From Verrucomicrobiaceae bacterium (GTDB lineage Bacteria; Verrucomicrobiota; Verrucomicrobiia; Verrucomicrobiales; Akkermansiaceae): 64,000 nt of DNA. Positions 16,149 through 25,287 of this stretch are shown here, piece after piece. The translations under genes were made by a program, and so were the position numbers. Below the pieces are notes generated by a model. The model saw only the letters and a program-made list of their open reading frames with translations. It ran no database searches and had not been told where the DNA came from. Positions within the stretch are counted from its first letter, which is position 1. The number at the start of each line of letters is the position of its first letter. The stretch is from assembly GCA_027491155.1 (NCBI GenBank), contig JAIXWR010000036.1, positions 1 to 64,000 of the forward strand, in the 5' to 3' direction.

Positions 16149-16170
16149 CGGTCCGGAAGCGCCCGGACCG
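16149..16170 (-). terminator. Probable terminator or attenuator of phoX
   Basis: A perfect 8-bp stem (CGGTCCGG at 16149-16156 with CCGGACCG at 16163-16170) lies 19 nt beyond the PhoX stop codon. On the minus strand it is followed by CTGTTTTC. Confidence 0.55.
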
Positions 16171-16189
16171 GTTCCCCGGGGAGGGGAGC

Positions 16190-17710
16190 TTACTGGTTCG
16201 TGTTGCGGTTGCCCTTCTCAAGCGCCTTCACGAAGCCCTTGTTGGGGATGTTGGAGAGGTTGAACATCCACACCGCGTCGCCCAGGCCGTTCGGGACGAC
16301 GGCGAGGTCGGTGCTGGTCGGGTGTTGGACGGCGACGACGAACTCCAGCGGGTTGGCCGGATTGAAGATCATGCCGGTGGATTCCGAGCCGTTGACACGG
16401 ATGCTCATGAAGTGGTCCACGGACTCGGCGACGCCGTCGCTGTTCTTGTCGCGGAAGAACCAGATGTCGCCGCCGGTGGAGGAGCCGTTCGGGGCGTCTT
16501 CGATCACGTAGACATTGCCCTGCGAGTCGAGCGCGATGTTGTCGGGGGAGTTGACGGTGCCGGTGGTCGGTGCGAAGCCGACGTTCTTCGGCGTGGAGTT
16601 GCTGCCGAACACGCGCACCACGGCCTTGCCGGTCGGGGTGACCGAGCTGCTGCTCTTGTTCTCGAGGATCTCGATCGAGATCACGGCGTTCTCGGAAGTG
16701 ACGGCAACGAAGAGCACCTCGCGGCCGTTGGTCAGGCGGCTCACGGACATGTCCTCCGGGCGGCCGTAGGGGGTGCCGCCGGCATCGTCGGCGGCCTTGC
16801 GGCCGGCCAGCGTGGCGGGGCCGGTCGGGCCGTTGACGAAGGGATCGCTGATGCCGGGAAGCGGCACGCCGTCCTTGTCGGTGAGCGGGACCCAGGTCGC
16901 CATGCCGGTGCGGGTGGCGGTGAGGTTGGCGGTCGAGTTCCAGTTGCCGGTAGCGCTGCCGCCGCTGGAGGCGAAGGCGTCCACCGAGAGCACGAAGGTC
17001 TGGCCCTTGGTGTAGTCGCCGGCGGTGCTCATCACGAACTTGTAGATCGAGCCCGAGTTGTATTCGTCGATGAAGTAGATGGTGTCGTCGAACTTCTCGC
17101 TGAAGTTGATTCCTTCGTGGGAGACGTTGGCGATGCTGTTCAGCTCGCGGAACTGGATCTCGTTCGCGGGGGCGAGCGGGTTGAGGATCTCGATCACGCG
17201 GCCCTGGCCGGACCATTCCTCGGCGAGGAAGAGGGTGTTGTTCGGGGTCCAGCGGCTGGGGTCGAAGGCACCGTAGTCCTTGCTCCAGTCGCCGGTCGCG
17301 CCTTTCTGGTCGCCGGCGAAGATCACTTCGGCGTGATTGTCGTAGAGGGCGACGCGGGTGCAGCCGGCGCCGACCGGGGTTTCGTGCGGGATGAAAAGGT
17401 ATTCGCCGGTCGGGTCGTAGGCCAGCATGTCGAACATCGAGGCGCTGGTGCTTGCGCCCGGCACGCGGACGATCGACTGGCCGGGGCTGAGGATCTGGTC
17501 TTCGACCTCGCGGAGGCTGACGATGTTCTTCTGGAAGATGCCTTCCGGGGTGACCCAGGGGGAGGCGAGTTCGCCGAGGGCGTTCGGGGCGACGACGGGA
17601 GCGGACTGGGTCAGCGGGGTGAACCAGACGTCGGTGCCGGCGAAGGCGGACTGGGTGGCGACGAGGCCCGCGGTGAGCAGGAGTTGTTGGCGGATGGCGC
17701 GCGGTTTCAT
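16190..17710 (-). CDS. phoX: PhoX-family alkaline phosphatase (DUF839)
   Basis: The 506-aa exported protein has a signal peptide (to about residue 24). It then shows the DUF839/PhoX repeated propeller with acidic metal ligands: LFLAEEWSGQGRVIEI, NVSHEGINFSEKFDDTIYF, IDEYNSGSIYKF, TPYGRPEDMSVS and SPDNIALDSQGNVYVIEDAP. PhoX enzymes use Fe and Ca to remove phosphate from monoesters in the periplasm. Glu/Asp ligands in EEW, HEG, RPED and DN motifs look preserved. The N-terminus has only one arginine in the n-region context (KPRAIRQ), so a Sec rather than a classical Tat signal is possible. A Pho-box-like pair of half-sites lies 72-89 nt upstream. The diheme cytochrome follows on the same strand. 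Confidence 0.82.
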   Translation of the reverse strand: MKPRAIRQQLLLTAGLVATQSAFAGTDVWFTPLTQSAPVVAPNALGELASPWVTPEGIFQKNIVSLREVEDQILSPGQSIVRVPGASTSASMFDMLAYDPTGEYLFIPHETPVGAGCTRVALYDNHAEVIFAGDQKGATGDWSKDYGAFDPSRWTPNNTLFLAEEWSGQGRVIEILNPLAPANEIQFRELNSIANVSHEGINFSEKFDDTIYFIDEYNSGSIYKFVMSTAGDYTKGQTFVLSVDAFASSGGSATGNWNSTANLTATRTGMATWVPLTDKDGVPLPGISDPFVNGPTGPATLAGRKAADDAGGTPYGRPEDMSVSRLTNGREVLFVAVTSENAVISIEILENKSSSSVTPTGKAVVRVFGSNSTPKNVGFAPTTGTVNSPDNIALDSQGNVYVIEDAPNGSSTGGDIWFFRDKNSDGVAESVDHFMSIRVNGSESTGMIFNPANPLEFVVAVQHPTSTDLAVVPNGLGDAVWMFNLSNIPNKGFVKALEKGNRNTNQ

Positions 17711-17781
17711 GCGATTCGGTGTAGGAGGGGTTCGGTAGCTGCGTGCGGAAGCGAAGGATTCGCCCCGGACGCCGCGGATGC

Positions 17782-17799
17782 TTCACAGCCGGATGACGG
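17782..17799 (-). promoter_or_regulatory. Possible Pho box upstream of phoX
   Basis: On the minus strand the sequence reads CCGTCAT then CCGG then CTGTGAA. That is two half-sites 11 bp apart matching the PhoB consensus CTGTCAT at 6 of 7 and 5 of 7 positions. The location (72-89 nt before the phoX ATG) suits a phosphate-regulated promoter. A -10 element is not clear, so this is tentative. Confidence 0.3.
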
Positions 17800-17922
17800 A
17801 TGCAGCGGCGGGATGGTGGCAATATTCTCACGTGACGATTGCGCCCCCGACGGCGTGGAGGCGGGTGACGGGATCGTTGCGGCGGGCTTGCGGGTGGTCG
17901 CGGTGCCGCCTAGGTTCGCGGC

Positions 17923-19104
17923 ATGCTTTACCTGGATGCCAATGCCACGACGCCGCTGCTGCCGGAGGTGTTAGACGCGATGCTGCCGTGGTTGAAGGAC
18001 GGCTTCCACAATCCGAGCGCCAGTTATGCAGGGGCGAAGGAAGCGCGGCGGGCGATCGAAGGCGCGCGGGAGCAGGTCGCGGCTCTGATCGGCGCGGAGC
18101 CGGACGAGATCGTCTTCACCGGCGGCGGGACGGAGAGCACCAACATGGCGCTGAAATGGCTGGCGCGGCTGGTCGGGCGGAAGACGGGCAAGGTCGTGAC
18201 CAGCGCGATCGAGCACAGCGCGGTGCTGCGGCCGATCGAGACCTTCGCAGACGTCGGCTATCCGGTCGCGCGGGCCGGGGTCGATGGCGGAGGGCGCTTG
18301 TTGTTAGAAGAATTCCGCGCGGCGTGCGAGGCGGCGAAGGAGGGCGGCGGCTTCGCTTCCGTCATGTGGGCGAACAACGAGACCGGGGTGATCCAGCCGA
18401 TCGAGGAGGCTTGCGCGATCGCCCGGGAGTGCGGGCTGGCCTTCCACACCGACGCAATCCAGGCGGCGGGCAAGATCCCGGTGGACGTGCGGGAGGTGCC
18501 GGTGGATTTCCTGTCGCTCTCCGCGCACAAGTTCCACGGGCCGAAAGGGGTCGGCGCGCTCTACATCCGGAGCGGCTGCCGTTTCGAGCCGATGGTCCGC
18601 GGCGGCGGTCAGGAGAAGGACCGGCGGAGCGGCACGGAAAATACGGCAGGCATCGTAGGTCTGGGCAAGGCCGCCGAACTGGCGATGGCGCGGCTGGCGG
18701 CGAACCAGCATCCGGGCGCTGTTAGAGCGGCCTTCGAGGCGAAGGTCGTGGGCGAGGTGGAAGGCGTGACGGTGAACGGCGACCTGCTGCACCGGCTGCC
18801 GGGAACCAGCCATCTGTCGTTCGCCGGTTGCGAGGCGGCGGGGCTGTTGATTCTGTTGGATGATCTCGGTGTCGCCTGCTCGGCGGGATCGGCGTGCATG
18901 ACCGGCAAGCAGCAGCCTTCGCACGTGCAGAAGGCGATGGGCTTCTCCGACGCCAAGGCGAAGAGCAGCCTGCGCTTCGGCTTCTCCTGCCTGAACACGA
19001 TGGACGAGGCGCTGGCCGCGGCGGAGGCGGTGAAGAAGGCGGTGGAAAAGCTGCGGCGGGTCCAGGGCGGCAGCACCGGGCCGGTGGTGGTGTATTCGGC
19101 GTGA
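17923..19104 (+). CDS. Cysteine desulfurase (NifS/IscS-like)
   Basis: The 393-aa PLP enzyme has the class V aminotransferase layout. It starts LYLDANATTPLLPEV, has FTGGGTESTN and the stacking histidine H98 in AIEHSAV, the PLP lysine K203 in SAHKFHGPKG, and the catalytic cysteine C325 in SAGSACMTG followed by PSHV. The extended Cys loop places it with group I (IscS/NifS) enzymes, which move sulfur from cysteine to Fe-S scaffolds or tRNA thiolation enzymes. No iscU, iscA or regulator is next to it, so the sulfur acceptor is unknown. It stands as a single gene divergent from phoX with a 212-nt shared upstream region. Confidence 0.92.
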   Translation: MLYLDANATTPLLPEVLDAMLPWLKDGFHNPSASYAGAKEARRAIEGAREQVAALIGAEPDEIVFTGGGTESTNMALKWLARLVGRKTGKVVTSAIEHSAVLRPIETFADVGYPVARAGVDGGGRLLLEEFRAACEAAKEGGGFASVMWANNETGVIQPIEEACAIARECGLAFHTDAIQAAGKIPVDVREVPVDFLSLSAHKFHGPKGVGALYIRSGCRFEPMVRGGGQEKDRRSGTENTAGIVGLGKAAELAMARLAANQHPGAVRAAFEAKVVGEVEGVTVNGDLLHRLPGTSHLSFAGCEAAGLLILLDDLGVACSAGSACMTGKQQPSHVQKAMGFSDAKAKSSLRFGFSCLNTMDEALAAAEAVKKAVEKLRRVQGGSTGPVVVYSA

Positions 19105-19164
19105 GTGGACCTCCTTGAACTTCACATGAATGGTTATCGCATTCCCTACGTCCCACCGGCTCCC

Positions 19165-19461
19165 ATGAAAACGCTCGCCATCGCCGCTTTCCTTTTCCTG
19201 CAGGCCGCCGTCGCGCAGGCCGCGAACATCGCGATCAAGAACGACACCGGTGCCTCCCAGCGGCTGGTGGTTTATCAGAACGGCCGGGTCGCGGGATACG
19301 TCGACCGCCTGAAGCCGGGCAAGACGCTGCTGGTGAAGGTGGACGACGCGGGATCGAAGCCGATCCTGAGCCTGTATGTCGACGGCCGGCAGGAGTACTT
19401 GTTCCTGCCGCTGAAGACGAAGGCCTACAAGCTGTCGTGGCTGAGGAATCTCTTCTGGTGA
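19165..19461 (+). CDS. Small secreted protein of unknown function
   Basis: The 98-aa product starts with a clear signal peptide (MKTLAIAAFLFLQAAVAQAA). It then forms a small beta-rich domain with alternating polar and hydrophobic residues (IAIKNDTGASQRLVVYQNGR, LLVKVDDAG, YLFLPLKTKAYKLSW). I do not recognise a family. The upstream frame to 19105 lacks coding character, so the ATG at 19165 is preferred. It sits 60 nt after the cysteine desulfurase and 90 nt before the AddB-like gene on the same strand, with no clear functional tie to either. Confidence 0.7.
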   Translation: MKTLAIAAFLFLQAAVAQAANIAIKNDTGASQRLVVYQNGRVAGYVDRLKPGKTLLVKVDDAGSKPILSLYVDGRQEYLFLPLKTKAYKLSWLRNLFW

Positions 19462-19551
19462 GAGCGGGTGGGGTGGGACAAGCGCGGGGTGGGGCTGGAT
19501 TTGCAAACTTTTGCTTTCGCCGGTGCGGGGCGCGAGGCAAGAGATGGGGCC

Positions 19552-22257
19552 ATGGTGGAGCGCGTGTTTCTGGGCTGGGAGCGGCCGTTTCTCGGAGTGC
19601 TGGCGGAGTGGCTGCTGGCGCGGCGCGACGCGCTGCCGGGGCTGCTGGTGGTGGTGCCGACGGCTCAGGCGGGACGGCGGCTGCGCGAGGCCTTGGCGGA
19701 GTCGGCCGGGGCGCTGCTGGCGCCGAAAGTGGTGACGCCGGGGCACTTTCTCCGGACGGAGGATGCGGCTCCGGAGGCGCTGGAACTGCTGGCTTGGGTG
19801 GAGACTTTGGAAGCGATCCAGGACTGGGAGTCCTTCGCGGCAGCCTTTCCGTTGCCACCGGGCGAGGGCGAGCCGGCGGGCTGGGCGCTTGGCCTGGCGC
19901 GGTCGCTGGCCGGGGTGCGGACGAGCTTGCAGGAGAACGGGCTGATGCTGGCCGATGCGGCGCGTCGGCTTTCGGGGACGGTGGAAGCGGAGCGCTGGGA
20001 GGCCTTGGCAAGATTGGAGGTGAAGGTCGAGCAGCGGCTGGCGCTGTGGGGGCTGAAGAGTCGCAGCAGCTTGCTGGCGCGCGGGGAGTTCGCGATTCCT
20101 GCGGGAGTGAAGGGCATCGTGCTCGCCGGCGTGCCGGACATGGCGGCGGCGGCACGGCGGATGATCTTGAATTGCGGCTTGCCGGTGACGGTGCTGGTCG
20201 GCGCGCCGGTCGCGATGGCGGCGGAGTTTGATGAAGCGGGACAGCCGGGCGAGAGGTGGACGGAGCGGCCGATCGGGTGGCCGGATGAAAGCGAGGGCGG
20301 CGTGGCTTTGACCGCCGATCCCCGGCAGCAGGCGGCGGAGGTGGTGGCCAGGGTGGCCATGGAGGCGACCCGCTCGGACGAGCTGGCGCTCGGGTCGGCG
20401 GACGAGGCGACAGCGGGCGAACTGGTCCGGGCCTTCGGGCGCGGCGGTTGGAAGGTTCACGATCCGTCGCAGGTCCCGCCGTCGCCGCTGGCCTCATGGC
20501 TCGGGGCTTGGCGGCAGTATGTCGCACAGCCGGGAGCGGCGGCGGCGATCGATCTGTTAGGCTTTCCCGAGAGCGGCGTGCTGGCCGGCGGCAGGCGGGC
20601 GCAGCGGGTGGTGGCTTTGTCGGCGGCGCGGGACCAGTGGCTGGCGCGGGAGCGGGAGGATGTGGCGCGGGTCGCGAATCTAACGAACCGCGATCCGGAG
20701 GCGCTGAAGCTCGCGGAGGAGACGCTGGAGGCGCTCGACAAGCGGCGGGCGGTCTTTCTGGGCGAAGGATTCCACGCGGGGATGAGGCGCTTGCTGGGGA
20801 TGATCGATCCGCGCGGCGAACAAAGCGCGGCCGTTTCCGAATGGCTGGACGCGACGGCACGGACGGCGGCCGGGGTGAAGCGGGATCCGGGGTTCTGGAT
20901 CGACCTGCTGCGGGCGACCTTGCCGGATGCGGTCGCGGCGGCACCGGAGGACCGGGTGCTCGATGTCCAGGGCTGGCTCGAGCTCTTCCACGAGCCCGGC
21001 CGGCATCTCGTCGTTTGCGGGATGAACGAGGGACTGGTGCCAAGCCGGGCGAGCACGGACGCGTGGCTGCCGGAGGGCTCGCGGCGGTTGTTAGGCCTGT
21101 CGCACGATGCCACCCGGGCGGCGCGCGACGCGTATCTGCTGACGGCGATGATCGAATCACGGCGCGCCGGCGGGCGGGTGGATCTGCTGCTGGCGAAGAC
21201 CGGGTCGGGCGGTGAAGTCCTGCAACCCTCGCGGTTGTTGCTGGCGGCGGACGAGGAAGAGCTTCCCGGCCGGGTGAAGCTGCTGTTCCGCGAGATCGAG
21301 CCGCCGGATTCCTCGCTGGCATGGACGCTCGACGAGGCATGGAAATGGCGGCCGCGGGTGCTCGACAAGGTGCCGCGGATGGGGGTGACCTCGTTTGCCG
21401 ACTACCTCGCCTGTCCCTTCCGCTACTACCTCAAGCACGTCGCCGGGATGAGCTCGCCTGAACCGGAGCGGGTGGAGTGGAATGCCCGGGATTTCGGCAA
21501 TGTCGCGCACATCGTGCTGGAGCGCTGGGCGCTGGACGAGGAGGCGAAGGATTTTTCCAAGACCGAGGCGATCGAGGCCTGGGTGCACGCGGCGCTGGAC
21601 CGGGTGATCGCCGAGCGCTTCGGCGCGAAGGTCCCGCTTGCGGTGCGGATCCAGCGCGAGTCGATGCAGCAGCGGCTGTCCTGGTTCTCGCGGGTGCAGG
21701 CGGTCGAGCGGGCGTCGGGCTGGCGGATCGAGGAGGTGGAGAAGAAGTTCGAGATCGAGATCGACGGGCTGGTGCTGGTCGGCCGGGTGGACCGGATCGA
21801 GCGCCATGACGACGGCCGGCGGCGGGTGCTTGACTACAAGACTGGCGCGGCGGCGGGCGCGGTGGAGGCTGCGCATCGGACGGGCGTCACGGCGAACACG
21901 CGCTTTCCGGCGCATCTGGAGAACGTGCCGGAGATCCTGTGCACGGGAGCGGATGGCAAGTTGAAGCGCTGGAAGAACCTCCAGGTCGCGCTCTATTCGG
22001 TGGCGCTGGGGGATGTCGACGAACTCGGCTACTTCGCGCTCGGTGCGACCGAAGGCGATGTGAAGCTTTCGCTGTGGGAGGATTTCTCGAAAGCCGACCG
22101 CGACTCCGCGGAGGCCTGCGCGCGGTGGGTGATCGGCAAGGTCAAGGAGCGGGTGTTCTGGCCGCCGGCGGAGAAGTCGGAATACGACGACTACGCGGTG
22201 CTGGCTCTCGGGCGCTCGCTGGATGAAACCGTGGCATGGCAGGGAGGTGCGGCATGA
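19552..22257 (+). CDS. AddB-like PD-(D/E)XK nuclease/helicase-like protein
   Basis: From the ATG at 19552 the product has 901 residues. The N-terminus (LLVVVPTAQAGRRLREAL) is the degenerate helicase-like start seen in AddB/RexB proteins and lacks a Walker lysine. The middle has CGMNEGLVPSRASTDAWLPE and ATRAARDAYLLTAM, motifs of inactive UvrD-like C-domains. The C-terminus carries a RecB-type nuclease: FADYLACPFRYYLKHV, D747 in GRVDRIE and D761-K763 in LDYKTG. Partner proteins process double-strand breaks for recombination by cutting and unwinding ends until a Chi site is met. The stop overlaps the start of the AddA-like gene (ATGA), which implies tight translational coupling. An in-frame start at 19468 would add 28 unlikely residues. 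Confidence 0.85.
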   Translation: MVERVFLGWERPFLGVLAEWLLARRDALPGLLVVVPTAQAGRRLREALAESAGALLAPKVVTPGHFLRTEDAAPEALELLAWVETLEAIQDWESFAAAFPLPPGEGEPAGWALGLARSLAGVRTSLQENGLMLADAARRLSGTVEAERWEALARLEVKVEQRLALWGLKSRSSLLARGEFAIPAGVKGIVLAGVPDMAAAARRMILNCGLPVTVLVGAPVAMAAEFDEAGQPGERWTERPIGWPDESEGGVALTADPRQQAAEVVARVAMEATRSDELALGSADEATAGELVRAFGRGGWKVHDPSQVPPSPLASWLGAWRQYVAQPGAAAAIDLLGFPESGVLAGGRRAQRVVALSAARDQWLAREREDVARVANLTNRDPEALKLAEETLEALDKRRAVFLGEGFHAGMRRLLGMIDPRGEQSAAVSEWLDATARTAAGVKRDPGFWIDLLRATLPDAVAAAPEDRVLDVQGWLELFHEPGRHLVVCGMNEGLVPSRASTDAWLPEGSRRLLGLSHDATRAARDAYLLTAMIESRRAGGRVDLLLAKTGSGGEVLQPSRLLLAADEEELPGRVKLLFREIEPPDSSLAWTLDEAWKWRPRVLDKVPRMGVTSFADYLACPFRYYLKHVAGMSSPEPERVEWNARDFGNVAHIVLERWALDEEAKDFSKTEAIEAWVHAALDRVIAERFGAKVPLAVRIQRESMQQRLSWFSRVQAVERASGWRIEEVEKKFEIEIDGLVLVGRVDRIERHDDGRRRVLDYKTGAAAGAVEAAHRTGVTANTRFPAHLENVPEILCTGADGKLKRWKNLQVALYSVALGDVDELGYFALGATEGDVKLSLWEDFSKADRDSAEACARWVIGKVKERVFWPPAEKSEYDDYAVLALGRSLDETVAWQGGAA

Positions 22258-25200
22258 GCGAGCCCGGCATCCTTTCGAAGAACCTCATGATCCTCGCCTC
22301 GGCGGGATCGGGGAAAACCTTCCAGCTCGGCAACCGGGTGATCGGGCTGATCGGTGCGCAGGAGGTCGATCCCGCGCGGATCGTCGCGCTGACCTTCACC
22401 CGCAAGGCGGCGGGCGAGTTCGCGGACTCGGTGCTGTCGAAGCTGGCCGCGTGCGCGGCGGATCCGGCCGAGGCGGAGAAGCTGTGCGCACAAATTGGCG
22501 CGAGCTTTCCGGTGGCACCGGTGTTGGCGCGGGTGGTGCGGGCGCTGCCGACTTTCCAGCTCGGGACGATGGACGGCTTCTTTGCCCGCGTGGTACGAGG
22601 TTTCCAGTACGAGCTGGGGCTGACCGGCGGGACTTTCGAGCTGATCGAGGGCCCGAAGTTCGAAGCGGCGATGGCCGACATCCTCGCGGAGGTGCTGGGC
22701 GACGCGCTGGAGCACGGCGGGGCGGAGGATTTCCTGCAAGCCTTCCGGCGCGCGACGCTGGGCAAGGAGGGGCAGGGGGTGTTGAGGGATCTCGAGAAGT
22801 TCCTCGGGCACTGGCATGGCTGGTGGAAGTCCGGGATCCCGCTGGAAGGCTGGGGCGGTGGGGCTTTGTTCGGGGATTTGCCGGAGGTCGAGGCCTGGGA
22901 AAGCGACAAGCGCGCCTTGCTGGGGCTGCTGCGGCAGGGGGATTGCCCGGACGCGGTGGTGAAGCTGTTAGATTTATTCGAATCGCACACCGTGGGGAGC
23001 GGCCGGATTGCGAAGGCGGGGGCCTTGTTCGACCGCCTGCTCGAAGCATTGCCGGGCGAGGGCGAGATCGAGGTCGCCTACAATCGGAAGACGCTGCGCT
23101 TTTCGCCGGCCGTCTCGGCAAAATGGCGCGAGTTGTTCCGCCTGCTGGCCGGTTGCGAGCTGGCGGCGGCGGTGGCGCGGACCCGGGCGGTGGCGGAGCT
23201 GGTGTCGCACCTCGACGGCGAGTGCGAGCGGCGGCTGCGGCGGAAGGGGCTGTTAGGTTTCGACGACGTCAAGCTGCTGATGGGCCGCTGGACGCGCGAC
23301 GAGGAATCGCGGGTCCGGCGCGAGGCCGTGGATTTCCGCTTGGATGCCCGCTACGACCACTGGTTGCTCGACGAGTTCCAGGATACGAGCCGGGCGGAGT
23401 GGGACGGCATCGTGCCGTTGCTCGACGAGGCGGCGTCGCGCGAGGATGGATCGCTGTTCGTCGTCGGCGACCGCAAGCAGGCGATCTACGGCTGGCGCGG
23501 CGGCGATGTCACCTTGTTCGACGAGGTCGAGCGGCGCTACGGGACCAACGGTCACCTGGCGCTGCGCACGATGCCCGAGTCTTGGCGCTCGTGCCCGGCG
23601 GTGCTGGATCTGGTCAATGCGGTGTGCGGCGATATCGCGACCATCGGCGGGCTGTTCGGCGATGAAATGGCGAAGCGCTGGCCGTGGGAAGAGCATGTCT
23701 CTGCCAGGCCGAAGGTCAGCGGCGAGTCGCGGGTGGAAGTGGTGGCGAAGGACGATCGTGACGAGCGTCTGGTCGCCTTGTTGCGCGAGATCGGGATCGG
23801 CGAGCGGGATCTGACCTGCGGCGTGCTGGTGAGGACGAACGCGCAGGTCCGGGCGGTCGCGTCGCTGCTGCGCGAGCATGGTTTCGACGTGATCGAAGAG
23901 GGTCGCCGCCAGCCGGTGGCCGACAACGCGCCGGGTGTTGCCTTGTTGCACCTGGTGCGCTGGCTGGCGGATCCGGCGGACGCGTTCGCGCGGCAGGTGA
24001 TCGCGATGTCGCCCCTTTCCGCGGTGCTGGAGTCGCGCTTCGGCACGGCGTGGCAGGCGGTCTGGGAAGGGCTGCTGAGAGAGGCGCGCGAGGCGGGCTT
24101 CGCATCCATGGTGGAAGGCTTGATGGAGCCGCTGTGGCCGGCGCTTTCCGACTTCTCCCGCCGCAGGGCAGGCGACGTGATCGCGGCCCTGGCGGAATTC
24201 GACGCCGCCGGCACCGGGACGGCGCGCGAGGCGGCGCGCTGGATTGCTGACCTTGAAATCCCGCAGAGTCCGGGTGCGGCGGCGGTGCAGGTGCTGACGG
24301 TCCACAAGTCGAAGGGCCTGGGCTTCGACGTCGTGGTGCTGCCGGAGATCGAGGACGCGCAGGTGCCGAACCACGGCGACTTCGAGATCGCGCGGGGGAG
24401 TCAGGAGGGGTGCGACTGGCTGTTAGAGCCGCCGCCGGCCTGGGTTCGCGGGATGGTGCCCGCGATCAAAGCGGTGGAGGAGGCGTGGGCGGACGACCAG
24501 CGCTACGAGGCGATGTGCGTGCTCTATGTCGCGCTCACCCGGGCCAAGCGGGGGCTTTACGTGTTGCTTCCCGAGGTGCCGAAGTCGCGCAAGGATCCGG
24601 AGGAGTGGGCCTCGATGGCGAACTGGATCGCAAGGTCTTGTGGATCGACGGGTGAAGCGCCCTTCCAATCCGGCGATCCTTCGTGGTGGCGCGACGTGCC
24701 GGCGCGCGGGGTGGCGACGCGGGAGCCGGTTTCCGGTCTGGCAGCCGCCGTCCCACGCCGGGAGCGGACCACGCCGTCGGGGGCGAAGAAGGAATCGTCG
24801 GGGATCGCTCCGTCGCCGACCGGGATGGCCTTCGGCAGCGCGGTGCACGCGGCATTCGAGGCGGTGGGCTGGCTCGACGAGGCGGTGCCGGCGCTTCCGC
24901 GGAACGAAGCGGGCGCGCTGGTCGGCGAACTACTAGGAATCCCGGAGATCCGCGCGGGGCTGGAGCGCAGCGGCCGGTCGGTGGACCTGTTCCGCGAGCA
25001 GCCGGTCGAGGCGATCATGGACGGGAAATGGCTGAGCGGGATCGTCGACCGCCTGCACGTGATCCGCGACGCCGCGGGGGCGGTGACGGAGGTCGAGGTG
25101 ATCGACTTCAAGACCGATGCCGTGGAAAGCGCGGAGCAACTGGTCGAGCGCTACGGCGGGCAGATGGCGGCTTACCGCGAGGTGATGGCGCGGGCCTACG

Positions 25201-25265
25201 GCGGGGTGCCGGTGAAGTGCCTGCTGCTGTCGACGCGCTTGCGGCGCTGGGTGGCGGTCGGCTGA
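22254..25265 (+). CDS. AddA-like UvrD/RecB-family helicase-nuclease
   Basis: The 1003-aa product (ATG at 22254) has a superfamily 1 helicase core: Walker A ASAGSGKT at 15-22, ALTFTRKAAGEFADS (motif Ia), DEFQDTS at 373-379 (motif II), GDRKQAIYGWRGGD (motif III), VLTVHKSKGLGFDVVVLP (motif V) and YVALTRAKRGLYVLLP (motif VI). The C-terminal RecB nuclease domain holds D951-K953 in VIDFKTD. It pairs with the preceding gene, overlapping by 4 nt, and together they should form the break-resection complex that feeds RecA. Several individual elements differ from Bacillus AddA, and the Chi sequence cannot be inferred. Gene names are withheld only because Bacteroidetes/Verrucomicrobia versions vary. Confidence 0.88.
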   Translation: MSEPGILSKNLMILASAGSGKTFQLGNRVIGLIGAQEVDPARIVALTFTRKAAGEFADSVLSKLAACAADPAEAEKLCAQIGASFPVAPVLARVVRALPTFQLGTMDGFFARVVRGFQYELGLTGGTFELIEGPKFEAAMADILAEVLGDALEHGGAEDFLQAFRRATLGKEGQGVLRDLEKFLGHWHGWWKSGIPLEGWGGGALFGDLPEVEAWESDKRALLGLLRQGDCPDAVVKLLDLFESHTVGSGRIAKAGALFDRLLEALPGEGEIEVAYNRKTLRFSPAVSAKWRELFRLLAGCELAAAVARTRAVAELVSHLDGECERRLRRKGLLGFDDVKLLMGRWTRDEESRVRREAVDFRLDARYDHWLLDEFQDTSRAEWDGIVPLLDEAASREDGSLFVVGDRKQAIYGWRGGDVTLFDEVERRYGTNGHLALRTMPESWRSCPAVLDLVNAVCGDIATIGGLFGDEMAKRWPWEEHVSARPKVSGESRVEVVAKDDRDERLVALLREIGIGERDLTCGVLVRTNAQVRAVASLLREHGFDVIEEGRRQPVADNAPGVALLHLVRWLADPADAFARQVIAMSPLSAVLESRFGTAWQAVWEGLLREAREAGFASMVEGLMEPLWPALSDFSRRRAGDVIAALAEFDAAGTGTAREAARWIADLEIPQSPGAAAVQVLTVHKSKGLGFDVVVLPEIEDAQVPNHGDFEIARGSQEGCDWLLEPPPAWVRGMVPAIKAVEEAWADDQRYEAMCVLYVALTRAKRGLYVLLPEVPKSRKDPEEWASMANWIARSCGSTGEAPFQSGDPSWWRDVPARGVATREPVSGLAAAVPRRERTTPSGAKKESSGIAPSPTGMAFGSAVHAAFEAVGWLDEAVPALPRNEAGALVGELLGIPEIRAGLERSGRSVDLFREQPVEAIMDGKWLSGIVDRLHVIRDAAGAVTEVEVIDFKTDAVESAEQLVERYGGQMAAYREVMARAYGGVPVKCLLLSTRLRRWVAVG

Positions 25266-25287
25266 TGGCCCGGCCCGCCGGGAAAAC

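Noticed and set aside
14669-17974. Plus-strand frame of 1101 codons opposite the diheme cytochrome and phoX
   Set aside because: Same antisense artefact; the minus strand carries signal peptides, heme motifs and PhoX motifs.
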